NCBI RefSeq assembly: GCF_035918235.1
Contig: NZ_CP109485.1
Coordinates: 3,720,001-3,784,000, forward strand
Source of the DNA: Streptomyces sp. NBC_01445
GTDB lineage: Bacteria > Actinomycetota > Actinomycetes > Streptomycetales > Streptomycetaceae
Direction of reading: 5' to 3'
DNA length: 64,000 nt
Below, in pieces: positions 56,351-64,000 of this stretch. Position 1 is the stretch's first letter. Each line of letters opens with the position of its first letter. Below the pieces are notes generated by a model, which saw nothing but the letters and a program-made list of their open reading frames with translations, was not told where the DNA came from and searched no databases. Position numbers and translations under genes: made by a program.

Positions 56351-56928
56351 GTGTCGCTCGTGACCTTGTCGGTGCGGGCGCCCCCAGGGCGCCGGTTGTC
56401 GGATTCGCCATCCCTGTAAAGCGTCAGGCTAAACATCTGATTCCCGTCGAAAGCGAGGGAGAGGCGATGTTCCTCATGTGAGTTTGCTCACCAGAGGGTG
56501 GACGAAAGCCTCAATTCGGACCCGAAGTGCGCCGTATCGAAACGGGCATTCCGCCACTGAAGCAACCATTCCGCTCCCGATCATGGCGACTGGGACACCC
56601 CCGGGGTGTAGGTGGAACGTCAGTAAAAGTCCGTTATCGACGAGATCACTTTCTACATCTCGTGACACACCCCTCACGCGGCGTCACAGTGTCCCCGCAC
56701 TGGCGCTCGGCCCTTGTTGGAGATCCTGCACTGTGCTGGAATTCGCGGGACCGCCGCGAGATCGAGCCGGCGCGCACGGGGCGCAACGCAGCGCCGAGTC
56801 GCGGCGGGAAGGGGGAGCAGCGCCGGTCACCGACGACCGAAGGGGGCGTGTCCGCTCGCCCCCGAACTACGCCGACACCGTCCCGTCCGCGCACGCGGGG
56901 GACGCCTGGTCCAGAGGTTGCGACGCTA
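56351..56928. other. Conservon promoter region
   Basis: 578 bp between the divergent NPRR-protein gene and cvnA. No supported gene: the frame open across it joins the cvnA reading frame but lacks motifs. Contains GTGAC...GTCAC (about 56659-56689) and other GC-rich symmetric sequences; promoter elements not resolved. Confidence 0.4.
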
Positions 56929-59900
56929 GTGCAGGGACGTAAGAACAGGGATGGCAGCGCTGCGGCGGAGCCGGAGCCGCGCGGCGGGACTGGCCCGATG
57001 ACAGGCAGTTCCTCACCCCAGCACGCCCAGAACCCGGGCCGGACCGCCTCCGTCGAGGGCAGTACTGCCTCCTCGGCCGCGCCCAAGGCCGCCGCGAAGC
57101 CGAAGAGCCCGAGCGGCCCCGGCTCGCGAATAGCGCTGCGCAACTGGCGTATCTCCACCCGCCTGGTGTCGCTGCTCGCCCTCCCCGTGGTCGCCGCGAC
57201 CTCCCTCGGCGCGCTGCGTATCGGCGAGTCGATGAGCGACATCCAGCAGCTCGACAACATGAAGCTGCTGACCGACATGACCAAGCAGGCCACCGAGCTC
57301 GCGTCCGCGCTCCAGGAGGAGCGCGACCAGTCGGCGGGCCCGCTGGCCAACGGCGGCAAGGCGACCGAGGACTACACCGTCAAGGGAGCGCGCGAGAAGA
57401 CCGACCGCGCGCGCAAGGCCTTCATGGAAGGCACGTACGAGATCACCGACGGGGCCAGCAACAGCGGTCTCGACGGTGTGCAGGACCACGTCACGCAGAT
57501 CGCCGGCCAGCTCAACAACCTCAAGGGCATCCGGCAGGACGCGTTCAAGGACCGCAGCACCTCGTCCCAGACGATCGACGCATACAGCCGCCTCGTCGAG
57601 CAGCTCCTGTCGCTGTCCACCGACATGGCGCAGGCGACCAGCAACCCCGAGATGATCAAGCGCACGCGCGCCCTGGCGTCGTTCTCCTCCGCCAAGGAGT
57701 ACGCGTCCGTGCAGCGCGCCGTCATCGCGGCCGCCCTGCCCCCGAACGACCGTGACTTCGGCAAGCTCTCCGAGACCGACCGCCGCTACGGCGAGTCCGC
57801 GCTGGAGAACCAGGAGTCCGACCTCAAGGGCTTCAGCTCCGTCTACGGAAACGTCGCCGCCACCGAGCTGATGAAGCCCATCGACTCGGGCAACGCGACG
57901 ATCAAGGCCGCCGACCAGTACGCCCGCCGCGCCCTCGACAGGGAGGGCGGCATCAAGAACCAGGACAAGCGGTCCTACAAGGACTGGGTCGACGCGGACA
58001 GCCAGCGTCTGCAGGAAATGTCCAAGATCGAGCTGACGCTGCTCAACCAGATGGAGCAGCAGGCCCGCGAGCTGCGCAACGAGTCCGAGCGCACGGCCAT
58101 CATCAACGGTGCGCTGATCCTACTCGTCCTCGGCGTCTCGCTCGTCGGTGCGTTCGTCGTGGCCCGCTCCATGATCCGCTCGCTGCGCCAGCTCCAGGAC
58201 ACCGCGACCAAGGTCGCCCAGGACCGCCTGCCCGAGCTGGTCAAGCAGCTGTCCGAGTCGGACCCGCAGGACGTCGACACCTCCGTCGAGTCCGTCGGTG
58301 TGCACTCGCGCGACGAGATCGGCCAGGTGGCCTCGGCCTTCGACGACGTGCACCGCGAGGCGGTCCGTCTGGCCGCCGAGCAGGCCCTCCTGCGAGGCAA
58401 CGTCAACGCGATGTTCACCAATCTCTCGCGCCGTTCGCAGGGTCTGATCCAGCGCCAGCTCTCGCTCATCTCCGAGCTGGAGTCGCGCGAGGCCGACCCC
58501 GACCAGCTGTCCTCGCTGTTCAAGCTCGACCACCTCGCGACCCGCATGCGCCGTAACGGTGAGAACCTCCTCGTTCTCGCCGGTGAGGAGCCCGGCCGCC
58601 GCTGGACCCGCCCGGTCCCGCTGGTCGACGTCCTGCGCGCCGCCGCCTCCGAGGTGGAGCAGTACGAGCGCATCGAGCTGGCCTCGGTCCCCACGACCGA
58701 GGTCGCCGGACGCGTCGTCAACGACCTCGTGCACCTGCTCGCCGAGCTGCTCGAGAACGCGACCTCGTTCTCCTCGCCGCAGACCAAGGTCAAGGTCACC
58801 GGTCACGCGCTGCCCGACGGCCGTGTGCTCATCGAGATCCACGACACCGGTATCGGCCTCTCCCCCGAGGACCTCGCCGCGATCAACGAGCGGCTCGCGT
58901 CGCCGCCCACCGTGGACGTGTCGGTCTCGCGCCGCATGGGTCTGTTCGTGGTCGGCCGTCTGTCGCAGCGTCACGGCATCCGTATCCAGCTCCGCCCGTC
59001 CGACTCCGGTGGTACGACGGCGCTCGTCATGCTGCCCGTCGACGTCGCCCAGGGCGGCAAGAAGGCTCCCGGCAAGCCCGGTCCCGGCGCCGCCTCCGGT
59101 GGCCCCGCCGCCGCGCAGGCCGCCGCCGGTGTGGCCGCCGCACGGCGTGGGGTCGGCGCGGGTGCGGGTCCGCAGGGCGGTCCCGGCGGTGCGGGCCGGC
59201 TCGGTGCCGGTCCCGGCGCGGCGCGTCCGCAGGTCGCGGGCTCCGGTCCGCGCGCGGCGCTGCCCAGCCGTGACGGCAACGGGCCGCAGGCCGGTGGCCC
59301 GCAGGCGCCTCAGTCTCCGCAGTCCCAGCAGCCCCCCCAGCAGGGTCGTCCGGCTCCGGCCGGCGTGTTCGGCGCGCAGGGCCTGCAGAGCGGTCCCGGC
59401 CAGGGTCAGGGCGGCCCGGGCCAGAACGGTCCCGTGCCGCCCCAGCAGCGTACGAACCAGGCGCCCGAGCAGGGCCGCAGGCCGGTCCTGCCGCCGCGTG
59501 GCGGTCCCCGTGCCGAGCTGCCCGGGGGCAACCCCCAGCCGCGCGTGCCGAGTTGGGGCAACGACGACGCGCAGCCGCCGGTGCCGCGCGCCTCGCTCGA
59601 CGCGCCGCGCGGGCACGAGGAGCCGGACTCCACGTCGCAGTTCCCGCGGGTGGACGACCGTCAGGGCCCCGGCTCGACGGCCGAGTTCCCCCGGCCCGAC
59701 TTCGACGGACCCCGTCCCGGCGCGCCCGCCCCGCACGACCACGGTCAGGGTCAGGACACGGGGGCGTTCGTCCGTAACGACGTCTTCGGCGGCCACCAGG
59801 GCCAGTCGCAGAACCCGAACCACCTCCAGCCGCAGGGTCAGCCGCAGAACCCGAACCACCAGACCGGCCAGTTCGCGGCGCCCGGCTTCGGTGACGGTCA

Positions 59901-60738
59901 GCGCCCCGGCGCTCAGGACCCGTCCACCACCGGCCAGTTCGCGGCCCCCGGTCAGAACAACGGCGGGCGTCCGCGCCAGGACGGCCAGTTCCCCGGCGGC
60001 GACGGCTTCGGGCAGCCGCAGCAGGGACAGGGCCAGGGTCAGCCGCAGGGCCGCCCCGGCGGTCCCGCGCGTGACCTGCCGCAGCTCGGCTCCCGGGACG
60101 CGGCGGACTTCTCGATGCCGCGCCCGCCCGTCCAGGGCGGTCAGGACCAGGGCTTCCCGGCGCAGCCGCAGGCCCCCGGCCGGCAGGACGACCTGCCGCC
60201 CGCCGGACCCGGCGACGGCCGCACGCCGCTCTTCGACACCCTTGAGACCAACTGGTTCCACGGCCAGCAGGCCCCGCAGCAGCAGGACCGGCCGCAGGCG
60301 CCCGCGCCTCAGCAGAACAACGGCCGGCCGGGCGGCCTGCCGCAGCGCTCGCCGCAGCAGCAGCCCCAGCCGCCCGCCGCCTCCCCCGCGCCCGCCCGCC
60401 CGGCGGCCGCCGCACCCGCGGCGCCCCAGCAGGCTCAGGCGCCCGCCAACTGGCGCCAGTCGCCCAACGACGAGCTCGGCCGCCAGGCCGAGCGGGTCCG
60501 CCAGCCCTCGGCCGGCGGAGTCACCGTCTCCGGGCTTCCGCGTCGCGTCCCGCGTGCGAACCTCGTCGCGGGTACGGCTCAGCAGCAACAGCACCAAACC
60601 GGTCCGCAGGTCTCGCGTTCGCCTGATGACGTTCGCGGCCGGCTGACCAATCTCCGTCGGGGCATCCAGCAGGGTCGCCAGGCCGGTACGGGCCAGACCG
60701 GCAGCTTCCCCAGCCCCACTCACCAGCAGGAGCGTTAG
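56929..60738 (+). CDS. cvnA: Sensor histidine kinase-like CvnA (conservon)
   Basis: About 1269 residues. Two membrane segments (VSLLALPVVAATSLGALRIG; the later GALILLVLGVSLVGAFVVA) enclose a nitrate/nitrite-sensing-type helical domain (LQEERDQSAGPLA), then HAMP-like helix, DHLATRMRRN (H-box-like), N-box VHLLAELLENATSFS, G1 HDTGIGLSPEDL, and a disordered Gly/Pro/Gln tail of about 400 residues. In S. coelicolor conservons work as G-protein-coupled-like complexes at the membrane. GTG 56929 preferred; ATG 56998 possible. Confidence 0.9.
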   Translation: MQGRKNRDGSAAAEPEPRGGTGPMTGSSSPQHAQNPGRTASVEGSTASSAAPKAAAKPKSPSGPGSRIALRNWRISTRLVSLLALPVVAATSLGALRIGESMSDIQQLDNMKLLTDMTKQATELASALQEERDQSAGPLANGGKATEDYTVKGAREKTDRARKAFMEGTYEITDGASNSGLDGVQDHVTQIAGQLNNLKGIRQDAFKDRSTSSQTIDAYSRLVEQLLSLSTDMAQATSNPEMIKRTRALASFSSAKEYASVQRAVIAAALPPNDRDFGKLSETDRRYGESALENQESDLKGFSSVYGNVAATELMKPIDSGNATIKAADQYARRALDREGGIKNQDKRSYKDWVDADSQRLQEMSKIELTLLNQMEQQARELRNESERTAIINGALILLVLGVSLVGAFVVARSMIRSLRQLQDTATKVAQDRLPELVKQLSESDPQDVDTSVESVGVHSRDEIGQVASAFDDVHREAVRLAAEQALLRGNVNAMFTNLSRRSQGLIQRQLSLISELESREADPDQLSSLFKLDHLATRMRRNGENLLVLAGEEPGRRWTRPVPLVDVLRAAASEVEQYERIELASVPTTEVAGRVVNDLVHLLAELLENATSFSSPQTKVKVTGHALPDGRVLIEIHDTGIGLSPEDLAAINERLASPPTVDVSVSRRMGLFVVGRLSQRHGIRIQLRPSDSGGTTALVMLPVDVAQGGKKAPGKPGPGAASGGPAAAQAAAGVAAARRGVGAGAGPQGGPGGAGRLGAGPGAARPQVAGSGPRAALPSRDGNGPQAGGPQAPQSPQSQQPPQQGRPAPAGVFGAQGLQSGPGQGQGGPGQNGPVPPQQRTNQAPEQGRRPVLPPRGGPRAELPGGNPQPRVPSWGNDDAQPPVPRASLDAPRGHEEPDSTSQFPRVDDRQGPGSTAEFPRPDFDGPRPGAPAPHDHGQGQDTGAFVRNDVFGGHQGQSQNPNHLQPQGQPQNPNHQTGQFAAPGFGDGQRPGAQDPSTTGQFAAPGQNNGGRPRQDGQFPGGDGFGQPQQGQGQGQPQGRPGGPARDLPQLGSRDAADFSMPRPPVQGGQDQGFPAQPQAPGRQDDLPPAGPGDGRTPLFDTLETNWFHGQQAPQQQDRPQAPAPQQNNGRPGGLPQRSPQQQPQPPAASPAPARPAAAAPAAPQQAQAPANWRQSPNDELGRQAERVRQPSAGGVTVSGLPRRVPRANLVAGTAQQQQHQTGPQVSRSPDDVRGRLTNLRRGIQQGRQAGTGQTGSFPSPTHQQER

Positions 60739-61161
60739 TTGACCCAGATGAGCCAGGCGGCACAGAACCTGAACTGGTTGATCACCAACTTCGTGGACAA
60801 CACGCCGGGGGTCTCCCACACCGTCGTCGTGTCCGCGGACGGCCTGCTGCTCGCCATGTCGGAGGGGTTCCCGCGTGACCGTGCCGACCAGCTGGCGGCC
60901 GTCGCTTCGGGCCTCACCTCGCTGACCGCGGGCGCGTCCCGGATCTTCGAGGGCGGCACGGTGGCCCAGACCGTGGTGGAGATGGAGCGTGGCTTCCTCT
61001 TCCTCATGTCGGTCTCGGACGGCTCGTCGCTCGCGGTGCTCGCGCACCCCGAGTGCGACATCGGCCTCGTCGGCTACGAGATGGCGCTGCTCGTGGACCG
61101 TGCGGGTTCCGTGCTCACCCCCGATCTGCGCGCCGAACTGCAGGGCAGCCTGCTGCACTAG
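60739..61161 (+). CDS. cvnB: Roadblock/LC7-domain protein CvnB
   Basis: 140 residues, LNWLITNFVDNTPGVSHTVV then VSADGLLLAMSEGFPRDRAD and YEMALLVDRAG near the end: Roadblock/LC7, the likely GTPase-activating or scaffold partner of CvnD. TTG start directly after cvnA's TAG with AGGAGC upstream; ATG 60748 is the alternative. Confidence 0.92.
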   Translation: MTQMSQAAQNLNWLITNFVDNTPGVSHTVVVSADGLLLAMSEGFPRDRADQLAAVASGLTSLTAGASRIFEGGTVAQTVVEMERGFLFLMSVSDGSSLAVLAHPECDIGLVGYEMALLVDRAGSVLTPDLRAELQGSLLH

Positions 61162-61270
61162 TCACGCCCTCCCCCACACGCACGTACGACCGCACCGTCA
61201 GGCCGTCACCGTCCCCCACCGGCCCCGTCAGACGGCACGCAGACCACCTGCTGTCCCGCCCGGAGGATCC

Positions 61271-61681
61271 ATGACCCCGCCCACCGCCTCTCACGACCCG
61301 TACGGCGTATCTCCGCACGCCTCGTACGGTCCTGAGGGCGACCAGCCGCTGGTGCGTCCTTATGCGATGACCGGTGGCCGGACACGGCCGCGCTACCAGC
61401 TCGCCATCGAGGCGCTCGTCAGCACGACCGCCGACCCGGCCCAGCTGATAGGGCTGCTCCCCGAGCACCAGCGCATCTGCCACCTGTGCCGCGAGGTCAA
61501 GTCGGTGGCGGAGGTGTCGGCCCTGCTGTCGATGCCTCTCGGTGTGGCCCGGATCCTCGTCGCGGACCTGGCGGAAGCGGGAATGGTGGCCATCCACCAG
61601 CCCGGCGGCGACGAGAACGCCGGCGGCCAGCCCGACGTGACACTGCTCGAAAGGGTGCTCAGTGGACTTCGCAAGCTCTAA
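61271..61681 (+). CDS. cvnC: DUF742 protein CvnC
   Basis: 136 residues. RPYAMTGGRTRPRYQLAIEA, CHLCREVKSVAEVSALLSMP and LGVARILVADLAEAGMVAIH (winged-helix-like) mark DUF742. ATG behind a perfect GGAGG. Overlaps cvnD by 20 bp. Confidence 0.92.
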   Translation: MTPPTASHDPYGVSPHASYGPEGDQPLVRPYAMTGGRTRPRYQLAIEALVSTTADPAQLIGLLPEHQRICHLCREVKSVAEVSALLSMPLGVARILVADLAEAGMVAIHQPGGDENAGGQPDVTLLERVLSGLRKL

Positions 61682-62243
61682 CGGCGGAGGCGGCCGTTCC
61701 ACCACGTCCGCGAAGATCGTGGTGGCAGGTGGCTTCGGCGTCGGCAAGACCACGTTCGTGGGCGCCGTCTCGGAGATCAACCCTCTGCGCACCGAGGCCG
61801 TCATGACGTCCGCGTCCGCGGGCATCGACGACCTCACCCACACCGGGGACAAGACCACCACCACGGTGGCAATGGACTTCGGCCGCATCACGCTCGACCA
61901 GGACCTGATCCTGTACCTCTTCGGTACACCCGGTCAGGACCGCTTCTGGTTCATGTGGGACGACCTCGTCCGCGGCGCGATCGGCGCGATCGTCCTCGTC
62001 GACACCCGCCGCCTCGCCGACTGCTTCCCGGCCGTCGACTACTTCGAGAACTCCGGGCTGCCCTTCGTCGTCGCCCTCAACGGCTTCGAGGGTCACCAGC
62101 CCTACACGCCCGACGAGGTGCGCGAGGCGCTGCAGATCGGACCGGACACCCCGATCATCACCACGGACGCCCGACACCGTGCGGATGCAAAGAGTGGCCT
62201 GATCACGCTGGTCGAGCACGCGCTGATGGCCCGCCTGAAGTAG
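61662..62243 (+). CDS. cvnD: Small GTPase CvnD
   Basis: 193-residue Ras/Rab-like GTPase. P-loop GGFGVGKTT at 23-31, T in switch I region, DFG then LFGTPGQDRFWFMWDD (G3). The NKxD G4 motif is replaced by VALNGFEG, a feature shared by conservon GTPases. GTG start inside cvnC, so coupled. Confidence 0.92.
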   Translation: MDFASSNGGGGRSTTSAKIVVAGGFGVGKTTFVGAVSEINPLRTEAVMTSASAGIDDLTHTGDKTTTTVAMDFGRITLDQDLILYLFGTPGQDRFWFMWDDLVRGAIGAIVLVDTRRLADCFPAVDYFENSGLPFVVALNGFEGHQPYTPDEVREALQIGPDTPIITTDARHRADAKSGLITLVEHALMARLK

Positions 62244-62419
62244 TTCTGCCGCCGAAAATCCGGCCACCAAGTAGCTAGATCCATACGGCAGTTGTCGTAG
62301 TGCGCCCGGAGGCCGCTGTGTCCTTTGACACGGTCGGCCTCCGTGTTCATAACGTTTCGACAGAGAATTCAGGTGCCGCCGACACAGGTCGCGCACACCC
62401 GGTTCCACTGCGCGCACAA

Positions 62420-62443
62420 GAGCCCCGCCTTTTGGCGGGGCTC
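62420..62443 (+). terminator. Terminator of the first conservon
   Basis: GAGCCCCGCC-TTTT-GGCGGGGCTC followed by GCTCTTT. The rest of 62244-62610 holds no gene and should contain the next conservon's promoter. Confidence 0.75.
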
Positions 62444-62610
62444 GCTCTTTATGACCGTTTTATCTGGGGCATGGGTCACTCGGAGGTTCCGGTTCCCAGT
62501 GTTTGGAAGAGAACCGCCTGACGTGCTGGAATGCGCTGAACTGCCCAGTAGGTAAGGGCCTGGAGACAGCGGCACAGCGTAGGTGCCGACGCCGAGAGGT
62601 TGTTGGTCGA

Positions 62611-64000
62611 GTGAGGCGAAGCAAGAACAGTCCCGAGCCGTCGTCGGCGCGGGGCAACTTCACCCCGCCGCCGCGTGCAGCGGCGCCGGCCGCGCATGTG
62701 CCACGGGCCGAGGAGCCCCCGGCGCCGTCCGGCGGCCGGATGTCGCCGCGCAACTGGCGCGTGCCCACCAAGCTGAACGCGATCCTGCTCATACCCGTAC
62801 TCGTGGGTCTGATCATGGGTGGCTTCCAGGTCAAGGGCTCGATCGACACCTGGAACGAGGCCGAGGACGCGGAGAACACCGCGCGTCTGGTGCAGGCGTC
62901 CCTGACGTACGCCAACAGCCTGATCGAGGAGCGCGACATCTCCGCGGCTCCTCTCCTGCTGGGCAAGAAGAACGACCCGGCGGTCGTCAAGGCCCGCGAG
63001 ACGACGAACGAGGCCGCCGACGCCTTCGACGCCGCCGCGAAGAACATGCCGGCCAAGGAAGGCCTGGAGCGCCGCCTCACGCAGTTCCGGCAGGTCGAGC
63101 CCGGCCTGGAGAAGCTGCGGGCCGACGCGTACACGAGCAAGCTCCCCGCCGTGCAGACCGAAGAGCACTACGTCGGGATCCAGCACCCGCTGATGGAGTT
63201 CGCCAACGAGCTCGGCCTCGGCACCGGAAACATCACGAGCTACGGCCGCACGGTCTACGCGATCTCGCTCTCCAAGGCCGCGCTCTCGCTGGAGCGGTCC
63301 ATCGGCATGCACCTGCTGGTCAAGCCGGGCCCGACCGCCGAGACCTTCGGCAAGCAGAAGATCGCGCTCTCCTCCTACGCGTACCTCGAGGGCATCGCCG
63401 TCGAGGAGTACAAGGGCGGCGGCACGCAGGCCGACGTCGACAAGCTCGACGCCGCCAAGAAGCAGCTGGCGATCGACGGCGAGAAGCAGGCCAAGCAGGC
63501 CGCCGCCGAAGCGAAGGCGAAGGGCCAGCCGTTCGTCGCGCCGCCGAGCGACCCCACTGAGATGGTGGCCTACATCTCGACGCTGCCCACCACGCAGCCG
63601 AGCGCCCGCCTCGCCATCGCGCAGAAGGGCGTCACCAAGGAGAGCTGGTGGGCGGTCAACACCGCCAAGTTCAACGCGTACCGCACCATCGAGTCCGACC
63701 TCGCCGACAAGGCGGTGAACGAGGCCGCCGGCATCGCCGACGACGCCAAGCAGTCCACGTTCGTCACCGGTGCGGTCGTCCTGGTCGCCCTGCTCGCCGC
63801 GTTCGCGCTGGCCGGGATGATGGCGCGCCAGATGAGCCGCTCGATGCGCCGACTGCGCACCGCCGCCTTCGACGTCGCCGAGCAGCGCCTGCCGATGCTC
63901 GTCGACCAGCTCTCGCGCACCGACCCGGGCCGTGTCGACACCCGTGTGCAGCCCATCCCGATCAACTCCACGGACGAGATCGGCGAGGTCGCCCGCGCCT
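62611..64000 (+). CDS. cvnA: Second CvnA-type sensor kinase, 3' end outside window
   Basis: At least 463 residues, open to the right edge. (M)RRSKNSPEPSSARGNFTPPP, first membrane segment NAILLIPVLVGLIMGGFQV, sensing domain with LIEERDISAAPLLLG, second segment near STFVTGAVVLVALLAAFALAG, then RRLRTAAFDVAEQRLPMLVD and a start of the HAMP region DEIGEVARA. GTG 62611 chosen with GAGAGG about 11 nt upstream. Same architecture as the first CvnA, indicating tandem conservons. Confidence 0.88.
   Translation, partial: MRRSKNSPEPSSARGNFTPPPRAAAPAAHVPRAEEPPAPSGGRMSPRNWRVPTKLNAILLIPVLVGLIMGGFQVKGSIDTWNEAEDAENTARLVQASLTYANSLIEERDISAAPLLLGKKNDPAVVKARETTNEAADAFDAAAKNMPAKEGLERRLTQFRQVEPGLEKLRADAYTSKLPAVQTEEHYVGIQHPLMEFANELGLGTGNITSYGRTVYAISLSKAALSLERSIGMHLLVKPGPTAETFGKQKIALSSYAYLEGIAVEEYKGGGTQADVDKLDAAKKQLAIDGEKQAKQAAAEAKAKGQPFVAPPSDPTEMVAYISTLPTTQPSARLAIAQKGVTKESWWAVNTAKFNAYRTIESDLADKAVNEAAGIADDAKQSTFVTGAVVLVALLAAFALAGMMARQMSRSMRRLRTAAFDVAEQRLPMLVDQLSRTDPGRVDTRVQPIPINSTDEIGEVARA

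Noticed and set aside
58120..61158. 1012-residue open frame antisense to cvnA/cvnB
   Set aside because: Low-complexity shadow of the repeated tail and kinase domain.

Overview
The window is a piece of a Streptomyces (or very close relative) chromosome. Coding GC is very high, GTG and TTG starts are common, and the gene order ffh-glnD-glnB-amtB-nsdA, ftsY, glcP, smc, acyP, mutM-rnc-rpmF, coaD-rsmD-recG, rpmB, thiL, ddlA-gpsA-plsC, hupS, leuDC-ndgR, tRNA-Glu/Gln, gltX and conservons is the conserved Streptomyces core. Most of the window is housekeeping. Accessory content lies at the left edge (1-4550) and in an AT-richer patch (about 54.5-56.1 kb).

Left edge (1-4547): four tightly packed + strand genes encode a phosphotriesterase-homology amidohydrolase (left end cut by the window), a PLP-dependent transferase, an alanine-racemase-fold PLP protein and a phosphopentomutase-like metalloenzyme. 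This is the enzyme set of the uncharacterised enterobacterial yhf (php/yhfS/yhfW/yhfX) cluster, and it is the best candidate here for an undescribed pathway. A perfect 19-bp inverted repeat separates it from ffh.

4.6-35.3 kb: SRP GTPase ffh; the nitrogen-signalling operon amtB-glnB-glnD, with a GlnR-like box upstream; the differentiation regulator nsdA; a short primase/polymerase-type protein; ftsY; an NCS1 permease plus a luciferase-like oxidoreductase; the glucose permease glcP; smc with an unusual glycine-rich hinge insertion; a small coiled-coil protein; acyP; a CAP-domain exported protein; an HxlR regulator; then the repair, ribosome and cell-envelope genes mutM, rnc, rpmF, yceD, a DivIVA-like protein, coaD, rsmD, recG and a fatty-acid-kinase-like DAK2 protein.

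35.5-54.4 kb: rpmB with a classic terminator; an AfsR/SARP-type regulator paired with a FAD monooxygenase; thiL; a stand-alone AsnC ligand domain; a DUF3515 lipoprotein; plsC-gpsA-ddl; cofC; hupS; leuCD with divergent ndgR; five tRNA genes (three Glu-CTC, two Gln-CTG); and the gltX group, whose enzyme is expected to charge both tRNA species.

54.4-64 kb: an AT-richer group of a lipoprotein, a secreted I36-like protein and a tiny protein with duplicated NPRR motifs. These are followed by a complete conservon (cvnA-B-C-D, a sensor kinase/roadblock/DUF742/small GTPase system) and the start of a second conservon that runs off the right edge.
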